NCBI RefSeq assembly: GCF_034190915.1
Contig: NW_026947486.1
Coordinates: forward strand, 20,734,001 to 20,798,000
Source: Cavia porcellus
Lineage: Eukaryota > Chordata > Mammalia > Rodentia > Caviidae
Direction of reading: 5' to 3'
DNA: 64,000 nucleotides
The stretch's first letter is position 1, and the number at the start of each line of letters is the position of its first letter. The notes below the pieces were generated by a model. It was not told the DNA's origin. It did not search any database and was given only the letters and a program-made list of their open reading frames with translations. The position numbers and the translations under genes are program-made. Of this stretch, positions 55,591 through 64,000 are shown piece by piece.

Positions 55591-58088
55591 ATCATACATT
55601 GAACATAGACCCCAAAGACCTTATCTAAAACATTAAGACAAAGAACATGTCAAGGTTCAGAGATCTTAAATGATTTTAACAATTATGCCAAGTATCTCAA
55701 GACTTTAACTTTATAAAACAAAGGTCATAAAATTTCAGACTCCTCTTTGGTTGAACACTACACCCAAATACTTCAGATTTACAACTTGGAACACAGAGAA
55801 TAAAGCATTTAGAGTCTCACATACTGTTCCATTTCAAACTTTAGAACAGAGACACTGAAACAGTTAAGTGAACTCATATGCTGAAAGTAATCTCTCATTT
55901 ATCACATTCAAATATTGGAATTCAGATCCACAAAGTACTCAGACTTTACAGCGTTAATTGAGACCAATAACCTCAAGCTCCAACTCTGGAATATAAAGTA
56001 TCAAACAGTTGAGAGACCTTACACTCTGGACTCTAGACACTTAAGAATAAATTCCTGGAAAATAGATCAACAGAGAACATACACACTGAACCCAGATACC
56101 CTATCATAGCAGAGTCAAACTTTGCTTAAAGATCAGCAAAGTGTTTAGAAATGTCTGATCCAGAACTCACAAACCAGTGCATCAGAACCAAACCTTGGGA
56201 CATGCACACTAAAAGGATTCAAAGGATTCTCATCTGAGCATAAATTTAAAAATACTTTAAATTAAGTGGTTGCAGCACATACAATGATTTGAAACAATCA
56301 TCAGTGCCTGAATATGGAATTCCAAAAACCTCTGAACAAAACTTGAACCAAAAATTCACAAAAACTTTGTAAACTTTATGCCTTCACCACAAATCCCCAC
56401 ATATCATGTACTTAAAACTTGGTACAAAAATCCTCAAAGTGTTCAGAGACTTCACATTCTGAGGTCTGGAACACAGATTTAAATATCTCAGATTCCAACC
56501 TTGTAACACAAACTCCATAATATTTTGCAGTCTTAACCGGAAGAAACACCCCTTAATAACTCAGATATAGCATCTGGAGTGAAGAGCTTCGAGGAATTCA
56601 TACACCTCATCTTCAGAACATGAATTTCCAAACCTCTCAGTCTCAAATTTCATAACAAAAATCTTCAAATATGTCTGAGAAATGAAAACTGAAATAACTG
56701 AGATTCAAACTCGGACTGCTGAATCCCAGAGAGTTCAGAGATCTCCTCCAGTGAACATAGAACCCCAATGCCTCACATTCAGTGTTTATACCACTGATTC
56801 TAAAAGATCCATAAGTTGTTAAAACCCGCACATATTCTGATACTAGAGACTCAGGACATGGAGCATAGATGTTCAAAGGTTCCCAAAACCTTATATCTTA
56901 AATGCGTACCTGAAAACAACAAATTGAAATCATAGGGTACAGATCTCAAAGACTTGAAAGACTTCACACTTTAAAGATGATTTCTAAATGCCCCAGAGTC
57001 AATACTAGGAAAAAGACCTTCAGGAACCAGAGACCTCACACCCGATATAAATACCTTCAAAGACCTCAGATTGTGCAACACAGATCTTCAAAGCATTCAG
57101 AGACTCATATCTTAAACACATATCTCCAAATATATCACCTAAGTTACAGACCTTCTAAAAGTGTTCAGGGATACTACAGTCTAATATTGCATACTCAAAC
57201 ATTGGAACATATACCTTCAAAGAATTCATATATTAGACTCAGAACCCTAGGATGTAGATCCTCAAAGAGATAAACCTCACACTATAACAAAGAAGCCAAC
57301 ATCCTGAAGACTCAATCTTATGTTAAAAAGGCCTTCAAAGAACCAGACACTCTCATCCTTATATACAACAGAGTTGCTTCGTGTTCAGTGCTCTCATACC
57401 CATGAATCCAGACTCTCCAAATATCTCAGGTTAAAAATCTGTGACAGATCCTCACTTATACAGAAACCACATCCTAAATACAGATTTCCAAATAAATTAA
57501 TTAGAAATTTAATACAAAGGACCTCAAAGAGTTCAGATCTCACAGTGTAAAAACAGTTCGTTATAAATTTCACACTCAAATGTTCACACAAAGAACCTTG
57601 AAAAAGATTATGGTCATCGCATTCTGAATTGAGAACCAAATGACTCATAAACATACAGGGAACACAAATCCTCAAACATCTCAGAGCTTTCCTGCCTCAA
57701 ACACTCACCTCAAATACTTTAAAATAAAATTTTTAAAAGTAGATCCTATTGAGTTCATAAAGCATACACCTTGAACATTTCAGACTGATACATTGGCAGA
57801 AGATCCTTAATGAGATAAGGGATTTTACACTCTGAAATCAGAGTCTGAAATGAGTCCAATCAAATCTTGGGACACAGACACCAAAGATTTCACAGATCTT
57901 ACACTCTGAATACATACCCTAAGTTCTTCACAGTCAAACCTTGGGACAAAGACTCTCTAAACTTTCATAGACCTAACATATTGATTCCATATAACAGCAA
58001 ATCTTAGGCTTGACTCTTGGGAAATAGACATTGTATAATTTTATGTACTTCATGACCTGCACAATAACAACACAAAACTTCAATTCAA

Positions 58089-58250
58089 CCAGGTGTGGCA
58101 GCACATATCTGTAATTCCAGCACTCAGAAGGCTGAAGCAGGAGGATTGTCATGAGTTTCAGGCCAGCCTGGGTTATGAAGTGAGTTCAAAACCTGGCTGA
58201 ACCACATAGTAAGACTCTGCCTCAAACAAACAAATAATCAAACACCAACC
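58089..58250 (+). mobile_element. B1-like SINE in the array (sense)
   Basis: 'ccaggtgtggcagcacatat', 'ctgtaattccagcactcaga', 'ggccagcctgggttatgaag' and an A-rich tail with AAC units. Confidence 0.9.
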
Positions 58251-60440
58251 AACCAAACAAAAACCCTCCAACTCAAACCTTAGCACACAGGATTAATAAG
58301 ACTTCAGAGAGTTTATCCTCTGAACATAAATCCCAAAAAGTCATTAACTGAACATTTGGGACACAGACCCATCAGAGTGTAGAGAGCTCACATTTTAGGT
58401 ATAACCTATACTTCCAAGAATTCACATTCAAACTTAGAATATATAAATTAATAATTCAGAGATATCATATCAGAACACATAGCCCACCATTACCTCAGAC
58501 TACAAATATGGAACCCAGCTCTTCAAAGTACTTGGAAACCTAAAACTTTGCATGGTGGCTCTGAAACACATATAATTAAAATCCTAAATTATAGATGCTC
58601 GGTGATTATACAGACTTAATGTACTGTATACAGACGCTCCCATTACTTTAGATTCAATCTTTGGAGCACAGATTACCAACGTGCTTTGAGTCTTCAAAGT
58701 CTGAACTCCTCATGTAACAGAACCAGACCTTTGGAAAAACAGCTCATCCTGACCACAGACTTCACAAACATCCTCAGAAAGCTAGAGATCTCTCATTTTT
58801 AGCACAGACCACCTTCAGATTCAAACCTCAGAATATAGACAATAAGCTCATATTTCTCTCACTGATATGTCTGATTCAAATGGTGGGGCATAGGCTCTCA
58901 AAAAACTCAGACTTTTCACTCTAAACAAATTTCTAGAAGTCACATAGTCAAACTTGAAACATGAATTTGTAAGAGTTCAGAGACATCACACTCTAAACAG
59001 ACACCAAAACCTCAAAAATAAAATTTGTGATACACATTTTTAAAAATTTCAAAGAACTCACACCATGAACACTGACACACACATCCCAGATTACAGATTT
59101 GGAACATAGATCCTAAAAGAGTTCTATGACCACTCAACCAGTACACATACCTCCAAATACTTCACTCAGTATTTGGAACTTGGTTCCACAAGTGTTCCTA
59201 GATCTCAGACCACATCATAAACTTCCAAATACTTCAGACTCAAGTATTGTGGCACAAAGTACAGGAGACCCTCAAGTGAATACAGATCATGAATAATTCA
59301 GACTCAAGCTGTGGTTACAACCCCTCAGCATGTTAAGGGTTTTCAATCCTGCTCACATAATTCATACAGCTTATACTAAAATACTATGAGCTATATGACC
59401 CAGAGATTTTTGAATACTTACATCCTGAATGCTGTTCAAAATACTTTACTTTTGAGCACAGATGTGAAGTCCTTCAGAGTTCAATGATCTCATACTAACA
59501 CACAGACTGAAAATATAGTGCCTTAGATTTAATCCTACAAAAAGGACCTTGGTGAGTTCAGAGACCTCATGTCCTTAGCACAGATCCCAAAATACTTCAG
59601 ATTCAAACTTTGGAACACAGAATCTTAATAATCTTATACATCTCTCACTCTCTGAATATTGTCCTGAAAATGCTTAGATTCTAACACTGGCACCCCAAAG
59701 AAGAAGCTTCATACCCTAAGATAGATTCCTGAATATCACAAATTCAAATGTTGGAACACAGAATCTCCAAGAGTTCATAGACTCATAAGCCCCTAGAAGA
59801 AAATTTAGGATATAAATCCTAAAGAGACAGACGTTGGGCATTGACCTGAGCACCTCAGACTCTAACCTTGGAACACAGACCCTGAAAGAGTTCCAAATAG
59901 CTTAGATGTAATATCTGGAAATTAAGTCCTCTAGAATTCATCATAAACCTCATGCCCTGAAAAGGCATTCTCAAATATCTTAGAGACTCAAACCTTGTGA
60001 TACAAAATTTCAAAGAATTCAGAGATCTTATGCCCTGAAAACAGAATCTTTATGCATCATATTCAAATATTAAAGCACAAAGCTAAAAGATTTGTGAATG
60101 ATTATTATGAATACAGATCCCAAATACCTCATGCTCAAACCTTAGAACACAGATCTTCAGTAATTCCTGAGACAAAAACCCCAAACAAAGATCTCCAAAC
60201 ACATCAAACTCAGAATTTTGTCACAGACACTCAGAATTTAAAGGCTTCCCAGCCTAAACACAAAACGCCAAATACCTTAGGCTCAATGCAGTGAATAAAG
60301 ACTCTAAAATGTCAGAGACCTCATACTTTGAATAAAAACCATATTCAGATTGAAACACTGGGATACATTTAATTAGTTCAGATACCTGCTCAGAAATGTC
60401 AAAATACATTTGATTCTAGCACTGGAGGCCATTGAAGATA

Positions 60441-62863
60441 TTAAAGATACATGCGCCCTACATAGTAATGCTCAAGTAGCACTGAATATAGAAAAAAAGC
60501 AACTTATTATCTTACTATCTTCTCACAACACTGAATAAATTGATGCTATATGTGTAGGGCTTTTTCCCCCCCAGATACTTCTCTAGAAGATAACGCTGTC
60601 CACCCGGAGTTAGAGTCAGAGCCCACAAATTGAGGGCTAAGGTGTACATTCAGGCCTCTGATAATTCTGACTGACCTACTATACATTGGAGGTTCCCATG
60701 GCTCCCTTGTTAGGTTCAGTCATTTGCTAGAATGACTTACAGAGTTCAGGGAAACATTTTCTTACATTTACTGGCTTTTTGAATAAATCATATTACAAAG
60801 GATGCAGATGAACAGCCATATGCATAAAGAGGTACACAGGACAAAATATGTGAGAAATGGGGCAGAGATTCCCACCCTTTCCTGGTGCCCCAACTTCCAG
60901 GCACCGCCATGTGTTCACCTACAATGAAGCTCTCTGAATCCTTTTGAATTTCTGTGTAGGTTGTGTTATATACATGATTGATTAAGTCACTCAACTTTTA
61001 GTCCCACTCTAACCTCTAGAGTTTGAAAAGTTCTAATATTCTAATCATTGTCCCTGGCTAGCTAGCCCTCATGCTGAGGCTATCCAGGGATCACAACAAT
61101 AAGTCATCTCATTAGGGAAAAAAAAGCATTTATCACTTTGGAGACCCTAAAGGTTTAGTACACCTTTGACATATCTAATAATTACATTTCTTGTATTGAA
61201 TTTTTAATCTTCTGAATTTCTGTTTGATGCTTTTTCGTGAACACTAAATCTTTGCTAAACTGGTCATTCAAGTTTGTATCATATTCTTTAGTTCAGCTAA
61301 TTTTTTATTAATCTCTTCTGTAAATTTACTAATTATTTTATTTATTTATCAAATCTAGTATTTCTTTGGTTATATCTTCTCTAAGCTTGCTGAGTGTCTT
61401 ATTGATTCATTTTCTAATCTTATCATTTCACATAATTCAGTTATATGGCTTTTGATTTCCTCTCCCTCATTTCTTCCTTCCAGAGATCAGCTTTGAGGGA
61501 GTTAGGAGTTTTTGGAACCATTTTGTCGTCTTGTTTCTGATGTTTCTATTGTGTGTGCACATGTATGTGTGTGCACCTGTGTGCTAAAGTTTGCAGGCTG
61601 ATTATAGTGGACAGACTTTGTTACTAGTATTTTTAGTTAGTGTCTTCTTATCAGTGACGTACTCTGGGCATGAAAAACTATAGGGCTTTCCCTCTGTCCC
61701 ATTAGCTAACTGCTTCCATTGACTTGAGAGTAAATGATGCAATGCACTTGGCCCAGCACCCGTTTTTCCTTGAATGGAAGCAATAGTGTTAATGACATAA
61801 AGGCAATCCATATATTGGCACATAAACAAAGTTTATTAATAGCAACAACTCTGCCACCCTGGCAATAGCAATAAAATCAGAAACAATAGCAACATTAAAG
61901 ACAAACTAGACACTGACATATCATAGAATCCAATAATGTATCACCCTTAACTATAGAATAGGGATCTACAATTGTTGTATAAACACTAAGACAAACCAAA
62001 TATTGACATAAAGCAAATATTCACTAAATGCAACACTGTACTGCAAACAACAAGAATAGTATTCAATGGTAATAGAATAGAATTAATAAAGTTTAGTGCT
62101 TATACAAGTAAAGAGATGGTTTGGGGAAGAGGAAAATGACAAAAATAAAATTTGAAAAATTAAGCAATGGAAGATGAAAAAAAAGATAGCAAAATTGAAA
62201 TATAGGATCCTATGAAGGAGTTAAAGAATTTTAATAGAATTAGACAAAAGCAACTGAAAATAATAAAGAAAAAAGAAAACAATAAAATAAAGGAAAACGT
62301 GAAAATAAAAAAGAAAAATTTTATAGGCAAAAAGGAAAGAATCCTAAATGATACCAAACAAATGTACAAAACAGGAATAAAAAAATTTCTCTATATTTTT
62401 GAATTACAGATTTCTTTCCACAATGTGCAGTCTTAGAATTCAGCAAGTCATTTTTTGGCCTTACTTTAAGGTCTGTGAGTTGTGCATTGTCCTCCTACTT
62501 TCCAGAGGACTCTGTGCATATATGTCAGACTGTGGCTACCATCAAAACCGATGCATGTCCTTGCTAATGTTGGCAGATGGCCAAAGGGCTCAGACCAGTG
62601 GTTTCTGTGCTAGATGTAGGCATTTGGGTATGGGTTGAAACAGACTGCTGGACTTGGTGTCAGTACTTTTAGATCCAGCAACCTCTAAAAGACAAACTTG
62701 CCAAACCTGAATTTCCACCATGGAGGGTAGGGCCCCTATGGTCATTCCTAACTTAAGTTTCAACTTCCTGGGGGTGTCTATATCTAGGCTGCACCCTTTC
62801 CATGACTACCTTTTGTGGCTGTCTCACACCCAGTCACTGTGGTAGAATAACACTGAAAACTTT
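60441..62863. other. Mostly unassigned
   Basis: No gene recognised. T-rich text at about 61190-61450 ('ttttaatcttctgaatttct', 'tcttattgattcattttcta') might be antisense of an old L1 ORF1 coiled-coil region. A-rich text at 62100-62400 gives a Lys-rich open frame that I ascribe to composition. Confidence 0.4.
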
Positions 62864-62972
62864 TTCTAAGACAGGGTCTATGCAGCTCAGGCTGGTCTCA
62901 TGCAGCAAACTTCCTACCTCAGCCTCCCCAGTTCTGTGATTATAGCCATGTGCCACCATGCCCAGCAACACT
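62864..62972 (-). mobile_element. B1-like SINE (antisense)
   Basis: 'ctaagacagggtctatgcag', 'cctacctcagcctccccagt', 'atagccatgtgccaccatgc'. Confidence 0.85.
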
Positions 62973-64000
62973 GGAAACTCTGAAGGGAAGTTGTGGTTTA
63001 GTTGTTCTATGGCCCAGCTTAAACAATTAACTCCTCCCCAAAGTGACTCCTGATTATTCCTTGTCAAGTCCAGTGGGCACTGCAATGGATTTGTTTTCCC
63101 ATTCTAGTCTCCTGTGTGGAAAGAACCACTTTCAGAGTAAAATACCGTGGTGGTTTTGCAGTTTACAATAGCTATGGGATTTTTTGGGTTAGTGCTGCTG
63201 GCCTAGTCTGTTGTTTATCCCTGGAGCTGCTGACCTTCTGGGATTACCTCCTCTTTCCAGGTGCTGGCCTCTTCCATAATCAGATTGGTCAGTAGGTTAG
63301 TGGATGTATTTTCTGCTAAAGAAATACAAAATGCAGAGCAGCATCAAAGTTGACCAGTGACCATGACCAGGGCATGAGATCTATGGATGTGTAGTTGGCC
63401 AGGATGGATGTGGCTGTCAAACTTTCTGGGCTCCACTCACGGCAGTGGCTACTTGGGGCTCTGGATTCATTGAACATTAAAATTCCTAGAGAAAATGGCA
63501 GCACTTTTCAGGACGTAGAGAGAAGGAAGTAGAAAATGTGGAGCATCGAAGTCCCAGGTGTCTATGCATTTCTTATTATGAATTGGATCAGACTCAGCAA
63601 GAATATTTGCAGCCTTTTTTAAAGAAATCCTGAGTGTGAGTTAACTTCAGCGCTACAGTAAAAGATTCAGAGGAGTTATTGAAGTGTGAGTACTCAGAAT
63701 ACCTGGCAAAGAAGGTACATGCAAGTCATATATACATTGTCTTACTGTAATATTTAAATTGTGTTCCCAACAAATATTTTATAAGTTTCCGCTTTTATTT
63801 ATTGATTGATTTATTTAGTAGTGTGTCATAATGTTATGTTCTTTTTATGGGTTTTTGTGATTATTAGGCTTTACTTTTGTGAATTTTTTTCATCCTTTGG
63901 GCCTGATTTAGCAGGTATCAAGGTCCTCTCCTTTGTCTCAGCTCCCTATCTAGCTTCTTCACTTCAAACTCCACAAACAATACTATTACCATACTTCTTT
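62973..64000. other. Unassigned to window end
   Basis: No gene or repeat family recognised. A short TTTA/TTGA-rich patch lies at about 63790-63825. Confidence 0.4.

Larger units (their letters stand above)
51235..60440. repeat. Highly diverged tandem array, period about 65-77 bp
   Basis: Recurring words in fixed order: 'ggaacacagatcctcaaag', 'agttcagagacctcacac', 'ctgaacacagacctccaaa', 'tacctcagactcaaacctt'. A full unit is about 76 bp; measured steps include about 76 and 75 near 59.47-59.62 kb and 63-68 near 57.0-57.2 kb. After subtracting insertions, about 7 kb remains, or very roughly 90-110 units. Units are strongly diverged from each other. The plus strand is A/C-rich and G-poor. Open frames are short and follow no unit phase (76 is not a multiple of three), so I see no protein. 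I do not recognise the family. Confidence 0.85.

Noticed and set aside
51235..60440. CRISPR-like array or repeat-protein gene
   Set aside because: Units are contiguous and diverged throughout, with no constant repeat/variable spacer alternation. The period of about 76 bp does not keep a reading frame, and the genome is mammalian.
62160..62436. Lys/Asn-rich and Phe/Ser-rich open frames
   Set aside because: Low-complexity A-rich sequence; frames follow base composition.

Overview
This is a mammalian, non-genic window. The sequence is AT-rich and almost entirely interspersed repeats. I see no host protein-coding gene, no tRNA or rRNA gene and no bacterial-type operon. The SINEs point to a rodent. 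One class is tRNA-derived (ID-like, with an internal box reading tagctcagcggcataagc and a tail such as ggttcgatccccggtacc); the other is a 7SL-derived B1-like monomer. The ID variant suggests a castorimorph or related rodent, but I cannot fix the species from memory.

Layout. 1-11.6 kb: L1 3'UTR modules, an old antisense MaLR/MLT1-like LTR, a polypurine microsatellite, old MIR, L1M and Tigger-like fossils, and the 5' part of an L1. 11.57-12.8 kb: two Tigger-type DNA transposons, one with recognisable transposase remains. 12.8-19.3 kb: three consecutive plus-strand L1 pieces with decayed ORF2. 19.3-25.7 kb: mostly unassigned sequence with MIR, MaLR, B1 and ID copies. 25.7-27.8 kb: antisense L1 plus a composite repeat. 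27.8-36.6 kb: a nested stack. A MaLR (ERVL-type) element carries a minus-strand gammaretrovirus-like provirus (28351-34211) in its interior and a related solo LTR (35777-36332) in its right LTR. 37.5-39.7 kb: a second MaLR element. 39.7-49.2 kb: L1-derived material, including a minus-strand L1-like element (43255-46979) that keeps a 5'UTR and a nearly intact ORF1 but shows no ORF2. 49.2-51.2 kb: a MaLR LTR and SINEs. 51.2-60.4 kb: a very diverged tandem array with a period of about 65-77 bp, interrupted by SINEs and by a 1.6 kb composite retroposon with an 11 bp target-site duplication. 60.4-64 kb: mostly unassigned.

The signals most worth a second look are: (1) the provirus has almost identical LTRs but a badly broken, shortened interior, which implies it was copied in trans; (2) the decayed satellite; (3) the composite retroposon made of a minisatellite head, a unique segment and an L1-like 3' tail, which recalls the general SVA design; (4) the ORF1-only L1-like element, which resembles HAL1 elements. 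Repeat family names come from recalled consensus sequences, not from a database search.
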